From Gracilariopsis chorda (lineage: Eukaryota; Rhodophyta; Florideophyceae; Gracilariales; Gracilariaceae): a DNA stretch of 64,000 nt. Each line of letters begins with the position of its first letter. The first letter of the stretch is position 1. The notes under the pieces were generated by a model that ran no database searches, was not told the origin of the DNA, and saw nothing but the letters and a program-made list of their open reading frames with translations. The stretch lies in assembly GCA_003194525.1 (NCBI GenBank), contig NBIV01000091.1, positions 62,001 to 126,000 of the forward strand, given 5' to 3'. Position numbers and translations under genes: made by a program. This document shows, piece after piece, positions 9,237 to 22,004 of this stretch.

Positions 9237-9275
9237 CTCCGGAATTATCCGTGGACAATCGTAGATTTTTACCGT

Positions 9276-9464
9276 CTCCAAGTAAGTTATTCGACATCTA
9301 ACTACTGTCAGTCTAAAACACACCGCAACGGCGTGCATTGTAAGCGTACTCCGCTTTACTGTGCAACCTGTAAGCACTCATTTGAGTCGCATCATCATTT
9401 GAACCGCCACAAAAACCGCAAAGCACACTTCAAAATGCTCTACAATCAAAGTTTAAATAAATAA
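9276..9464 (+). other. C2H2 zinc-finger-like leader segment of the copia element
   Basis: Just inside the 5' LTR, an open frame that ends at 9464 contains CATC, then HLNRH and a further His (C-x2-C-x12-H-x5-H), preceded by two more Cys. A GTAAGT donor-like site lies at 9282. Most copia elements have no such module between LTR and gag. Whether it is expressed, or part of gag after splicing, is unknown. Confidence 0.45.
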
Positions 9465-9721
9465 ATAGTGTTGCTTTTGCGTATTACTCTACGATTACTA
9501 ATCAATACTAATAGGTTAATTTCTTCCGAGTAAAGCTTAGTGAAACACAGTACTCCATTATATTAGCATACATAACACTGTAGTAATTTGTTTAGTTCAT
9601 CATGCTGCCACTTAACGGAAATTTTAGTACCAATTTTAGGTATGCAAATTAGCAACCACGACAATTTATCGAATTTATTAAAAATATTCAGGAAAACCAT
9701 ACCCAAGCAGAGCCTGCCCAA

Positions 9722-11206
9722 GTGATCGAACTTTTGAGAACTGAATACCGTCCAGAGAAGCTACTCACTTTTACAATTTTAAGTAATGGATTGCTTACGC
9801 ATAAGTTTGCAAAGTTTTGTGAAGATCGTGGAATTGGTATCGCAGAACATGAAAGCGGTTACCTCTTAAAAAGGATTGCTGAAACAATTTTTGAGCAGTC
9901 TCATTTACAAGATGCTTTCACTGCTATAAATTTATTCGAGCAAACGCCGGCACCTGCTCCGCCTACCCGACAACAACCACAGAGATTTGCAGACGTCGAA
10001 GAAGGAACTGAGTTTGAGCAACAACGGGAGCTCTCACCTCCGAAACGCGTGAATGAGCAAAATCTTCAACGCCAGCCATAGCGTGCTCACAACGTTACCA
10101 ATGAGCCACAAACGAACTTTGGTGACAATCGAGACAGGATAGCTCACTATATTGCGTCTCGTTTCAAAGATGAATCTTCTAAATTCACAGGAGCCCTTGG
10201 TGAATGTTAGGAGGAACTTCTGATCGACTATAAGTATGTCGCTCTAGATTACAATCTATCCAACCATCAAAGACCCCAATACTTACAACATCTTTTGCGT
10301 GGAAACGCGAAAAGTTTTTATATACAAAACGTTGATGGCAGAGTGCAAAGGTTCAGGGAAGCTTCAGCTGGAATGAAAATGGAGTATAATTCTCTTTCCT
10401 GTCAGAACCGCATTGCTGCCTATTTACGTAACTTACGAATCCAAAAATTTGTTTCAAAGAGCTCTAAATTAAGCGACAGTTTGGAGAAACTCCACGATAA
10501 AATTTCGAAGTTGTCCCCACAAGGCCCTATGCACTGCCGACCCGAGCGCAACAGAATCGAATATTTACAGAATGCTGTAATTGGTAATTCCTGGCCGCGA
10601 GATGCCTGCAGCAGGGCCAATGTGGGACTGATTAGTTATCATGAACTTTACGGTCAGTTGGAAGCCGCCATTCAACTGAATCAAGAAGAGAAAATCGGTC
10701 GGATGCGAGATCAAAAGAGTCTTCAGTTGAACTCACTTTCCACCGACGATTTTCAGAACTCTGAAAAGAGTGAAGCGTTCTATGTTGGCCAATCCCGATA
10801 CGTACGTCACCCGAATTCCACAAACAGGGCAAAATTTCATCAATCCAGGAACAAACGAAACGTTCAATTTTGGAATTGTGGAAAACCCAGACACGTAATT
10901 GCCATTTGCAGGCAATGCAAGGAACTCACCAATAACGCTGCCAGCCGTGTGCAATATTTGCAAAAAAATGGCTATCAGGACCAGAACAAGGCTTTGAAAG
11001 GCGTCCTGTACGAAATCTGCCAACAACTCGAGGAGTCCAGTGATGCCGATGAATTTGAAAGCACGGAAACCTTCTTTGCTTGCAATGAAACGGCAGACAA
11101 TAGTGCAAATGATGAAAAGTCTCATCCTTCCGAACAATTCTTTGCATCTAATTTTGGAACGCAGAGTAGCGAACCTTCCCTCTCAAATTGCCTTGAGGAT
11201 TTTTAA
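9722..11206 (+). pseudogene. copia gag region (fossil)
   Basis: This stretch lies between the leader and the protease and encodes a hydrophilic, helix-rich protein. Near 10870-10920 is a degenerate zinc knuckle (NCGKPRHVIAIC). An acidic Ser/Glu-rich tail follows. Family placement rests on its position before the protease and on the knuckle. It is broken in a few places. Confidence 0.7.
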
Positions 11207-11373
11207 CTGGGAGTACTAACGATTTCTGAAGTAATGCTCCTCCCAAGCAGCAGAACAAGAAAGGACCAGACAAGTCCTCCAATGGCTCAAATCGAATCAT
11301 TCGTTTTTATACACGAAAGCAAGCACGATACAGTTCACAAACACTTCGTTGCAACCTTCTTGATATTCACACC

Positions 11374-12825
11374 GTGAATACAAGCTCATTCGAGAGAAAC
11401 CGACGCGAATATCAAGGCGCATGTCTGGATTCTGGCGCAAAACAATCTGTAGTAGGAAAACAACAAGCCCAAGCTTACTGTAAACTTGTAGGCATTCCAT
11501 TTAGGCTGAATCACTCCAACAAAGCTTTTAAATTTGGAGATGGCATATACTTCAGCCGTGGAACCATGCAAGTACGCATTCCATTCCCTGGCAACACTTT
11601 TCTTCCACTTGATATTGACGTCGTCGACGCCTCTGCACCTCTTCTTATTGGACTCAATATCTTGGACTTACACGCTCTTGTACCTGACAACGGGGACAAC
11701 ATGTTACTCAGCAAGAAGTTCAATTGGTCGATACCAATCACGCGGAAATTCGGTCATATGTACTTAGAATGGGACTTCTCTGAGATTCTTTACACAAAGA
11801 GTGAACTCCAAAAAGGGAATATGTACTTCTACAAGCCAAGCGCAAACATGCTTTTCAACTTGATCTCCCGAGCAAAGCCAGAAAATACCACGGTTGAGAC
11901 CAGGAAACTCATCGAGCATATCTCAAAATCATGTGCCAAGTGCCAACGTTTTACACCCCGGCCACAGTCCTTCCAAGTATCCATTCCAGGCAAAATAATA
12001 TTCAACAGTGAAATTGCTTTGGATCTTATGTTCTTGGCCAAAATGCCAGTTCTACACGTTGTCGACACACAAACGCACTTCAGCTCCGCAGTTTTGCTCA
12101 AGAGTCAGACCACTGAAGCAGTCTAGTATGCATTTATCTGTTGTTGAGCCACGTTATACACCGGCTATCCAGACAAGATGAGACAGGATAAAGCCAGACA
12201 ATTCACATCCGCTCGATGGAAAGAACTGACAAGCATGGCTGGAATCACCTTACAGGTCTCAGGCGTTGAAATTCATAATTCCCTTGGAGCCAGTGAATGG
12301 TACTATGAACCCTTACGTCATATCTACCAAAAGATTTGATACAGTGAGCCCGATGCCCCCATCGCTTTAGCCCTTCGACTTGATGTCAAGGCTATGACCG
12401 ATACAAGGAACCCCGAAGGACTAGTACCTTCGCTACCCGTACTTGGAGTTCTTCCCCGCTTCCAGCCCTTTAGCACAGAGCTTCCAAATCATGAAGAGCG
12501 AATGCGAGCTTTTCAATTTGCGCGCACTGAGATGGAAACCATCACTTCGGAGCTTCGTTTACGCCGTGCAGTCGTCGCTCGCATTCCATCTGCCGCATTG
12601 ACAATTTTGAAGGTTGGACAAGACGTTCTTGTTTATATGGAGGACTTGAAGCCAATGAAGTGGACTGGACCCTTCAGAATTATGAAAATTGATGACAAGC
12701 AGGTCTTCATTTACCGCAACGGAGAAACAGTCCAAAATTCTATTGCGCAAGTCAAACCCTTCCATCGTGACGAACTAATGAACAATCTTCATACTCGTCT
12801 CCAACCAATACTTCCTGGTAATTGA
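11374..12825 (+). pseudogene. copia protease and integrase region (fossil)
   Basis: An aspartic protease site reads CLDSGAKQSVV near 11425. Downstream is an integrase zinc-binding remnant (HISKSCAKCQRF) and catalytic-core traces (ALDLMFL, VVDTQTHFSSA). The C-terminal part ends with a module containing DVLVYMEDL, WTGPFRI and AQVKPF, a layout found in integrase C-terminal domains. The region is broken in a few places. Confidence 0.75.
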
Positions 12826-12927
12826 ACTCTATGATGTTCAAATCACTGAAGTGTTAGGTCCTTCCGATCACCGTCGGAACCTACCAGCATTCAGTGAAGC
12901 TAAACGAAAGAGCTGGCAGGATTTATA

Positions 12928-14240
12928 TTGCGTGGAACGTGGAAAGTCATTAGACAAGACAAAGTGTCAGAAGACGTCAATATTCTCACTGGAAGATTTG
13001 TGCTCGCCATCAAAAACTCAGAAACTGATGAAAAAATATTCAAAGCCAGATTTGTCGCCCAATGGCACAAAGATCCAGAAAAAGCTCTTCTTGTACACAA
13101 TTCACCAAATCTAAGACAATACCAAACACGAATTCTCGTTACCATTGCCACTATTATTGCATATAGCGTATAGAACACAGATGTTCGCCAAGCATACTTA
13201 CAATCCGCACAGAAACTCATACGTAAAGTATACTTGAAGCCCCCAAAAGAATTGGACCTTCCAGCAGACATGTTGTTGGAGCTTCTCCGCCCTCTCTATG
13301 GACTCTCAGACCCTGGAGACTATTGGTACAGAACAATAACAACTCATTTGAAAGAATACCTAGGAATGAAACCGATAAAAGAGAGTTGTCACTATTTATG
13401 AAACATCAAAAGTCAAAGTTACCTGGATTAACGGGTGTTTACGTAGATGACCTTCTTCAATGCGGAACCGATCAATTCCTGCAAAAGGCAACCCTCCCCA
13501 TCCATAAATTTGAATCAAAAGACTTGGAAATGGATTCCGCTTCATTTGCAGCCGTAAGAATACGCACAACCAGTAACGGATTTTCACTAAGTCAGGAATT
13601 TTATGCCAAAAGATTGCGGATTCTTCCGAAAGATTGCCACTTTTCTGATTTCCGTTCATTGAGACACAAACTTTCTTGGTTGACTCACACGCGACCAGAC
13701 ATTTGCTGTTCTGTCAAAATGACTTCTCAAGTTACGGAACAATCTTTCTCAAGCGACGATGTGAAGAACATCAACAAAATCGTAAAAAATATTCAGCAAA
13801 GTCAAAATGTAAATCTGAAATATGTGAAACTTGATATCAATTCACTCCGCTTCAAGGTATATTCCAATTCATCATTTGCCAACAATGTAGACATCTCATC
13901 TCAGGTCGGATTCATTATTCTTCTCGTGGACAAGTTCGATAACTGCAATATTCTTCATTTCTCAAGTCACAAAAGCCGGCGCGTTACAAGATCTGTTTTC
14001 GAAGGAGAGCTGTACGCATTTGCAGATACACTCGATATAGCTTATGTTATCATACATGATTTAGAGTCAATAATTGGAAAATAAATTCCAGTTACAATGC
14101 TTACTGACTCAAAAAGTTTATTCGACGTAATAAAAAAAAGCTCATCGACATCTGAAAAGCGACTAATGACCGACATTTCTGCAGTTCGTGAAATCTAATC
14201 GAACCACGAAATTTCTGGTGTCCGGTATATCACCTCCGCC
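12928..14240 (+). pseudogene. copia reverse transcriptase and RNase H region (fossil)
   Basis: The RT fingers/palm traces include VRQAYLQSAQK, PLYGLSDPGDYW and the catalytic box VYVDDLL near 13440. These are followed by the copia thumb signature LSWLTHTRPD near 13670. The RNase H part shows SNSSFANN and a late SRRVTRSVFEGELYA block. The region is decayed and ends before the 3' LTR. Confidence 0.8.
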
Positions 14241-14390
14241 AACAATCCTACCGATTGTTTGATCAAAGTTAGGAGCTGTGATGCTTTGAATCAAATATTA
14301 AGTACTTCCAAATGCGTTTTAGATATGGATGAACTAGTTATACGTGATTTTATGCGAAAATTGTAAGCCATACCAAAAAAGGAGGGAATA

Positions 14391-14761
14391 TTAGGATAAA
14401 GTTCCGCTCACCGTACTTGTCAGACGGTGAGGAAAAAGGAGATGAAATGGACCATCTCACCATCCTTGTAGATGGTGAGAAAACATCATGCCTTCTCACC
14501 ATCGCAGAGGATGGTGTGATGGCTGCTTACAATGCTGCATTCACGCGGGCATGTTAGGACTCTAACTACTGAGAAAGACGACTAGCGTATTTCTCTCTGA
14601 GTATAAAAGGATTGAACAGAGCTCGGCCTTCGCCTCTGGTCTGTTTCCCAACCCATTATTATCATCAACTCTCCCTCTCTGAGCAAAAGAATCATCCTTT
14701 TTGGGCCGCTTCTAGCTACCACTACAGGCCGCCTCTTTTTTTAACGTTTTATTTCACGACA
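14391..14761 (+). repeat. 3' LTR of the copia element
   Basis: It begins TTAGGATAAAG and ends CACGACA. It differs from the 5' LTR at roughly 50-60 positions by eye, with small indels. Confidence 0.9.
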
Positions 14762-15120
14762 CACATGTACACCAAGATTCATGCTTCAAATACGAATGAT
14801 CCCAAACAATTCAATGAAATTGATATGAAAACTGTTTTCTTCTTTTGGCATTATTCGTGCATCAGTCTTGAATTTGGACGTACATGTCATAATAGGGGAA
14901 TACACAGTTCGTACAATGTAAGATATCCTGTGTGACATCATATACGTAGAATCAGACAAATATACGAACGCCCATCGAATGCACATCCAGGTAGTTCTCT
15001 GGGGATAGATGGCCGTTGCCACGGATTGTTCATACAGTGCCCATGTGACGTCATATAAACCATTGCTGACGGGTGCTACTAGTTTTCATGTAGGCAGGTA
15101 CATCGTACGCTACGGTTTAT
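14762..15120. other. No supported gene
   Basis: AT-rich sequence follows the copia 3' LTR. A few short open frames are present on both strands, and none shows a recognisable motif or a convincing start. Confidence 0.4.
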
Positions 15121-15127
15121 CCTCACT

Positions 15128-15791
15128 GTCCTGCGGCGCAGTAAGCCTGTAGTACGTCACAAAGGACTATTTCGGCCCTTCGCTGTGTGGCAAATCTGTT
15201 CATGAACTTTCCACACGCTGAGATGCAAGTCTCGGCGTCGTACTTTGTCAAGATGTTCCACATGAGCTGCATTCTTTCCACTATACGGTATTAGAAACCC
15301 CGACGCTTGGTTTACACACCCCTGCGATGGTCCTCCTCATCAGGATAATCTAACTCAGTGTCAGCCGACAGCGAGCGCAACTTGCCATTGATCATAGCAT
15401 CAAATTTGTGAATTATATTGCCATTGAGAGCTTCTGACACTCACATGGAAGCGACAGAAACAGGCACCTTTGCAGCGCTGTATTTCCTTCAAAGGCTTTC
15501 CCTAATGGGGCTCCCATCTACTCTGCGAGACTGCTCATCTACTTCTCGCACTAAGCGTTTAAGGTGCTCGTGCTGGGTATCTTTTTCTCTGCGACACGCC
15601 CGGAAATCGAGAGCACTCTCAATTTGCTCCCCCGCGTTAGGCGAAGTCATGAGCGCAATGAGATGGGGCGGTAGGTTTGTTTTAGTAGAGTGAATTGGAG
15701 TATCCGGGGATTGTCCTGAACATAGAGGTCTCTCTCCTTCGATATTTCTGATAAACCATGATCTGGGTGCTGTAATGTAGCCGGAGCGCAA
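15128..15791 (-). pseudogene. Decayed coding tract of unknown origin
   Basis: On the minus strand, pieces in different frames look like protein: NLPPHLIALMTSPNAGEQ, then REKDTQHEHLKRLVREVDE, then SEALNGNIIHKFDAMINGK, then MQLMWNILTKYDAETC and FMNRFATQRRAEIV. Frame changes separate them, so this is either a multi-exon gene with short introns or a relic. I do not recognise the protein. It sits just beyond the 3' end of gypsy-A and could be host sequence. Confidence 0.35.
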
Positions 15792-15849
15792 TGGAAAATT
15801 AACTGCAGGCGGCTTTTTTTACTGTGGGTTACAGTCGACAGTGTTCCCG

Positions 15850-16859
15850 GTATCAAGGGTCGCGGTATGGCGTGGTTACATGGTAACACGAACGTGTCGA
15901 ACTTTTCCGTGTTTTTGTTTAGTACACGATACGGCTGTGTCGTTTGCAGTACAGACCACACGATAGAGTCCGACCTCGCTTGAGGAATGCTTATGTAGAG
16001 AAAGCGTTTTCTTTTCAGGATTATCATACTCCTTACGAAAGAAAACAAGGTAATCTGTCTTAGCATGTAATAATGATTGACCCATCTTAACGTTTAAATT
16101 ACGCTTCTACGCAAGTTGAGCTTTGTTCATAGTGGTCCTGACATCCAGTACAATATTCTTTAACGAGTTCCGCCAGTTATCCCTGTCTTATCGCGGTGAG
16201 TCGTAGGCAGATAGCTTGGGTTGAGCTTTATTAGCCACAAGGAGTAGAAATAGCGACAGAAGCAACTCAAAAGGTGAGAGTCACATAACCCGATGTACCT
16301 TTAGTATTGAATTCAGACGAAACCGCATCAGCATACTGGTCCCAATCGTTGGGGTGATCTACAACATAGGATCGTGATTCGTTAAAAATCGGACAACGAC
16401 ATTGTTCCACTTGTCTATTACCCTGCGGGTGATATGTCCTTATGAACATATTACGAGCAACGAGAATACGACAAAGGTCTTGAAATATCTTTGATGTCAA
16501 CTGTGGACCATTGTCGGATAATGAAACCACGAGTGGTCCATAATTTAGTACTCAGTGAGTGACAAATGCTTGTGCCTTGGCTGCATGGCTAATAAGTTTA
16601 CGCTGGAACGCCTGTACGAGATTGAAAAACCCATTTGGATACTAACAATATGTAACGGTTTCCTTGGGGTGTCTGAATCAACTCTGTGAGTATATCGATG
16701 GCCACAAGTGCCAGCAGAATGCGAGCTGGGAACAGAGTTAGCTTCTTGGAGTCTTTCTGTACCTTTTCCTTACAATAGCAGTGAAGTGAATAGTACTAGA
16801 AGGCCATGGCGGAGCAATAGAAATATCTTTGGAGATTCAGGTACAACTCTCTAACCACT
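15850..16859 (-). mobile_element. gypsy-A 3' part: integrase and tail (fossil)
   Basis: This is the downstream piece of an old Ty3/gypsy element. It has the integrase core (VAIDILTELI near 16690, then LSDNGPQLTSKIFQDL and YHPQGNRQVEQ) and a C-terminal KEYDNPEKKT tail near 16030, typical of one gypsy clade. It is heavily decayed. The element continues at 22229 on the far side of the inserted gypsy-B. I found no 3' LTR. Confidence 0.8.
16855..16859. repeat. Target-site duplication CCACT, left of gypsy-B
   Basis: CCACT directly precedes the TG of the gypsy-B 5' LTR and recurs directly after the CA of its 3' LTR at 22229-22233. A 5-bp duplication is normal for Ty3/gypsy integrase. It shows that gypsy-B entered as one intact provirus-like unit. 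Confidence 0.9.
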
Positions 16860-17103
16860 TGCAACAACACAACATTAGCATAGTAGTTCACCCCATACCA
16901 CAACCACATCCTTCGTGTCTCGCCGCTTCTCTAGGAAGCTCCATGCTGGATCAAGCCAGGTACGCAGCCCTAGCTTGATCTAACAACTTCTATAAATAAA
17001 ATCCCGCCCCAGGCTGATAGCTTAGAGGGGGCGGTTAGACCTTGTCTCCGACTCTTTAGTCGTATTTCGTGCAAAGCATCTACCCTACGACTGCTTTGTT
17101 ACA
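16860..17103 (+). repeat. gypsy-B 5' LTR
   Basis: It starts TGCAACAACACAAC and ends CTTTGTTACA. TATAAATA at 16991 is a plausible promoter TATA box. It is 244 bases, against 243 in the 3' LTR. Confidence 0.95.
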
Positions 17104-17194
17104 TCTGGTAGCATCTTTGGTCTTTCTCTGACCGCTGATTAACGCATACTTCCACTCTCTATCCCCTGCACCCCGCTCCATCCCCGTTCTCGAC

Positions 17195-18480
17195 ATGTCG
17201 TCTAACCCGCCGAACATACCGAATCCGCCGGTGTACGCCAGTGAACGAGAGTCCTCCGCAACTCCTGAAGCGCTTGAGAGCCTCCAACTTCAGGCCAAAA
17301 AGCTCCAGGACTTGATTTATGGTGTGCAGACCACTCAACATGCGCTCCATTTCCTTCTGAACTCGTTCATGAAGGACCACATGGCTACTTCAGACGACAT
17401 CAAACGTGCGTTCGGCTCCCATGCACAGGACCTCGAAAAGCTCAAAGAAGACTTTTCTACGCTGATGGCACTTCTCCGGAACTCACAGGCGGCCCCACAA
17501 CCCGTGGACATACATCCTGCCACGCGAAGCCCACACACGCCACCCCTCACCCGTGACTTCCCCGAACATGCGAACATATCCCATCCGTCGGCCCCGGCTC
17601 TGAGTGTGCGTTCAATGCCGCCACTGCCACCCAACTCTACCCTACCCCCAACGGGCAACAAGGGACGACCGTCGTTGGCATCACTCGTTAAAACCGCCAC
17701 ACCGGAAGCATTCAGTGGCAAAGCAGATGAACGCTCCTCGATCCGTATTCGCAGATTTATCGCATCTATACGCCGTACGATACGTGTGGCAGGTGTGGAG
17801 CACCACCACGAGATGGTGGATGTCGCCAAGTGCTTTCTGAAAGGAGCGGCGAGTACCTGGATTAACCGAGAAGAGGCACAAGGCACTGAATTTTCCAACC
17901 TCGACGCATTGGAAAAGGCCTTAATCGAGGAGTATGTCCCCGATAACGAAGACGCCCAAGCACGTTCGAAGCTCATGCGTCTTCAATTCAAGTCCAACTT
18001 GGAGCGCCACATCTCCTAGTTTCGTGACCTCATTGAACTCTGCGGACCCCATCCTGGCGACGCCTACAACTATTTCTTCATGAGCCTACCTGACGAGTAC
18101 AAGGCAGAGCTCGCTCAGCGTTTTCCCAAGGGCTCTACGGACCTGAAGGCCGTCTACAATTTCGTGCGTAACCTCTAAGTCGCACAGTCCTGGCGGGCAC
18201 CATTCGCCCAAACCCCACGCTGTCGATCATCCAATGGGTTCCCCCGCACATCATCCAGACACACCCGCGCCACCAACTCTCGCACCACTACCCCCCCACA
18301 TGACCCAGCAGCCACTTCATGGGGCCCGTGCGACAAGTCTAACGCACTGGAACGCCAACGCTACCAGTCGAGCGATCGGTGCATGGCATGCGGAGGCGAA
18401 GGTTGGAGCAAACCAACCCATGTCTGCGACCTCACCGCCAAGGACAGCGCCGGAAAGCCAAAAAACTAACACCGCCGCCT
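17195..18480 (+). pseudogene. gypsy-B gag region (fossil)
   Basis: The N-terminal part is helical, followed by a Pro-rich linker. The capsid-like core contains PEAFSGKADE, AKCFLKGAASTWIN and FRDLIELCGP. A zinc-knuckle-like CMACGGEGW follows near 18385. The same order occurs in gypsy-C, which helps delimit the gene. It is broken. Confidence 0.8.
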
Positions 18481-18549
18481 TGGAAGGCGGCGAGCCCCCC
18501 GGGTACCGATCCCCATTTTCTATTGCGCCTCACAGGACTCGAATCAGAT

Positions 18550-18940
18550 GATACGGAGTTCCATTATGATGCATTTCTCAATAATTTTAACGTGGTGGCA
18601 AATATAGATCCGGGCCCGTCACACGCATTTGTGTCGCCCGTGACTGCCGCCGCGTGTGGCCTCTCGGTTACACCAGTGACCGACGCATGTGTTGAGCTGG
18701 GAAATGGACAACGCATCCCCGTTCAAGGTTCCGTGCAGGCCCCTCTGCGGCTGGGCACTTCGGACCACCTTTTGTCGGCTTTCGTAATTGACATGCCAGA
18801 CGATATGGACGCCCGGCCTTACATCATCGTTGGCCGCCAGTGGCTGCGCGCATGCGCACCACAGATCTGCTGGAGTACTGGGGATTTACTGCTAATGGGC
18901 CCTGAAGGAACACAACGGCGGATTCACACCCGACAGTGAC
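18550..18940 (+). pseudogene. gypsy-B protease region (fossil)
   Basis: A retropepsin-like segment contains NIDPGPSHAFV where an active-site Asp-Ser/Thr-Gly is expected, then VELGNGQRIPVQGSV and PYIIVGRQWL. Its position between gag and RT fits a gypsy protease. Confidence 0.65.
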
Positions 18941-19098
18941 CTCGATCCAGGCGTCCACCGAGACTTACCTTCAAACTGATCTCTTGGAAGCGTGCCGCTC
19001 GCTGTCTCACGCACACACGCAAAGGCTGTGAGCTTTTCGCCATCAAGCTCCGCCCGGAGGTACTGACAGGATCCACACATCCTAACATCCTTCCACTA

Positions 19099-20787
19099 GT
19101 GGAGGAATTCGCCGATATCTTCCGATCCGAACTTCCACATGAACTACCCCCAACACGCGCGATGGACTTCGCTATTCCCCTCAAGTCCAATATTCCCCCA
19201 CCAGTGCGACCGGTCATCCGTCTTTCGGCAGAGGAGCTTCAAGAGCTAAGGCGTACCCTCCACGAACTCCTAGACAGAGGCTATCTTCGCCCCTCCACTT
19301 CACCATACGGCGCCCCAGTTTTCTTCGTCAAGAAAAAGAACGGCGAGCTTCGTCTGGTCTGCGACTACAGAGCTCTCAACCCCATTACCATTCCAGATGC
19401 CACCCCGCTGCCACTCATCGAAGAGGCTTTCGATCAACTCGCAGGCGCAACCGTTTTTTCGCAGATTGACCTCGTCGGCGCATACCATCAGATGCGCATC
19501 CGCGACGAGTATTGCCACAAAACCGCAATAAGAACACGTTATGGTTCATTCGAATGGACCTTTCCTTGTTTTGGCTTAACAAACGCGCCGGTTGCCTTCT
19601 CCCGACTCCTCGCATCCCTGCTTCGCGATCTCAATGGGCGATCCCTCATTCTTTACTTGGACGACATCTTGGTATACAGCCGCAACATGGAGGAGCATCA
19701 AGCTCATTTGCGGGAGCTATTCACCATCATGCGTAGGGAAAAACTGTACATTCACCCTACAAAGTCCCATTTCGGAGTAGCCGAAGTCGACTTTTTGGGC
19801 CACAGGGTCCCCTCTGCGGGTATTCAAACCCAAAGCCGCCTAGTTGATGCGGTAAGGAACTGGCCCACTCCCACCTCAACCAAAGAAGTCCAACAATTCG
19901 TCGGACTAGCCAACTACTATCGCCGCTTCGTGAAGGCCTACGTGGACATCATGCGCCCAATCACGGACTTATTACGCCGCAAGGGGTTCAACTGGACAGC
20001 GGCACAAGCCGAAGCATTCCGTGCTATCAAACAAGCCCTCACTGCCCCTCCGGTCCTCGCACTACCTGCCGCCGACAAGACGTTCGTTGTGTCCACAGAT
20101 GCATCACAACACGCCGTCGGCGCCACTCTGGAACAAGATGAACACCCAGTTGCGTACCTATCCCATCGCCTATCTCCAGCAGAGTCACACTGGGACACCG
20201 GGGACCAGGAGCTACTCGGCTTCATCATCGCCTTGCGTAATTGGAGCCACTACCTCAGGGGAAGACGTTTCATCTTCCGCACGGACCACCGCCCATTGCA
20301 GTATCTCCAGTCCAAGGCCACTCTCTCTGGCAGGCAATGCCGGTGGCTAGATTTACTTCAAGAACACTCCTTTGAAGTACAACACGTCTCTGGCCCTTTG
20401 AACACGGTCCCGGATGCCTTGAGCCGCCGCCCAGGCCACCTTGCGGGAACCCTTGCCCGATTGATGATCAGTGTACAACCCTTCCTCCAGCGCATTCGAG
20501 GTGCATATGAGCAGGATCCGTGGACCAAAGAGATGATCACCGCCCTACAACACCCACAAGATGCCTCCCCCCCAGGATACAACGCCAACGCGCTCTGTTT
20601 TCCTTCGACAACTCCTTGCTTCGTTGGATTGGGTTTCAATCCTCCCGGCTATATATCCCCAAGCTCCGCCGTCTGCGACGAGATTTCGCGTTTCATTTTC
20701 ACGGCTTGGGCCACCTCGGTACCGACAAGACGTTTTCCGCCGCACACTGCTACGTCTACTGGCCCAACATGTACCGAGACATTGTAG
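19099..20787 (+). pseudogene. gypsy-B reverse transcriptase and RNase H region (fossil)
   Basis: This is the longest open stretch of the element, about 560 codons. RT motifs run in order: GAPVFFVKKKNGELRLV, FSQIDLVGAYHQMRI, FGLTNAPVAFSRLL, and the catalytic YLDDILVYS near 19655. RNase H follows with STDASQHAVGA, YLSHRLSPAE and RTDHRPLQYLQ. The frame then enters the integrase linker. The sequence is close to gypsy-C, so the two belong to one lineage. Confidence 0.85.
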
Positions 20788-22004
20788 GGTTCCTGGCTGC
20801 TTGTCATCAATGCCAGACAAACAAACACTCCAATCGCATCCCAGCAGCCCCCCTTCAACCGCTCCCGATCCCCAACGAGTGCTGGGAGGTTATAGCGGTC
20901 GATCTTCTATCAGAACTACCTCGCTCCGTCAACGGGAAGGACATGATCATCGTCATCGTGGACAAGCTCTCCAAACGAGGCATCTTCGTTCCGGCATCTA
21001 AGACGTCCAGCGCGGTGGAAGTTGCTCAGGTCTTCACGGATTTGGTCTTTGCGAGACACGGGGTTCCACAGACTATCATCTCTGACCGCGATGGGAAGTT
21101 CACCTCCGCCTTCTGGCAAGAACTACAGCGCATCTAAAACGTCAAACTCAACATCGCCACGACCGGACACCCTCAGACCGACGGCCAGACAGAGAACCTC
21201 ATCCGCACCGTCTCATCTATGCTCTGCTCCACAATCCAATCGTCTCCGCATAACTGGGATACACTTCTCAGCGTGTTTGAGTACGAATACAGCCCCGCCA
21301 AACATCACTCCACGCAGTTCTCGCCCTTCGAGATCGATCTTGGACGCGTACCACCCTCACACGCAGCACGCGAGATATCCCACAACTCTCTTTCCCAGAA
21401 AGCTACCGACTACGCCGCACAGCGTGAAGCGTTCCGCCTCGCAACACGCGACAACCTCCTTTGCGCTCAGGAACGCCAGAGGTTCTACGCGGACCTCCGA
21501 AGATCCCCCGTGTCTTTATTGCCCGGAGACTTAGTTCTTTTACAGGTTCTTTTACAGGTTGCTGGCCTCTCTATGGAAAGGCGCACGGATCTGCCGCAGA
21601 AATGGAGGCCTAAATTTGTCGGCCCTCTCCGGATCCTCGAGAAGATCGGCCCCGTAGCGTACCGTCTGGAACTTCCTCCCGATATGAAGAAGGCGCATAA
21701 CGTATTCAATGTCGACAGAATACGCCGCTATACCCCGGATGATACTACAGCCTACGTCAATTTGGTCGTGGACGCGAAAGAAGGCATCGAACAGGAAGTC
21801 AAAGCTATTCTCCGCCATCGCGGTCCCAAGACTTGTCGCCAATTTCTAGTACAGTTTGTGGGAGAAACACCAAATGCCGCGCTTTGGCATACTCGTACAG
21901 ATCTAAAACACTGCCAGGATCTGGTCTACGAATACGAGAAGTCTCTGACGACGTCCCGGAGGACGTCTTCTAGGAAGCGGGTGAGTGCAACAACACAACA
22001 TTAG
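20640..22004 (+). pseudogene. gypsy-B integrase with chromodomain-like tail (fossil)
   Basis: A zinc-binding HHCC part (HGLGHL ... ACHQCQTNK, 20690-20825) is followed by catalytic-core motifs VDLLSELP, ISDRDGKFTSAFW and GHPQTDGQTEN. Near the end are KFVGPLRILEKIG and a chromodomain-like block (EVKAILRHRG, FLVQFVGE, WHTRTDLKHC). Such tails in chromoviruses steer integration toward particular chromatin. It is broken. Confidence 0.8.

Larger units (their letters stand above)
8867..14761 (+). mobile_element. Ty1/copia LTR retrotransposon, old and broken
   Basis: Both LTRs are present (8867-9236 and 14391-14761). By eye they are about 85% identical, which implies an old insertion. The internal order is gag with a zinc knuckle, protease, integrase, reverse transcriptase and RNase H, the order that defines Ty1/copia. 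A polypurine tract (AAAAAAGGAGGGAA) lies just before the 3' LTR. The reading frames carry roughly eight to ten breaks, so it is a fossil. No matching target duplication was found at its ends. Confidence 0.9.

Noticed and set aside
10733-11137. 134-codon minus-strand ORF
   Set aside because: It is antisense to the copia gag region, which has the zinc knuckle on the plus strand.
17335-17976. 213-codon minus-strand ORF
   Set aside because: It is antisense to the gypsy-B gag region and shows no protein features of its own.
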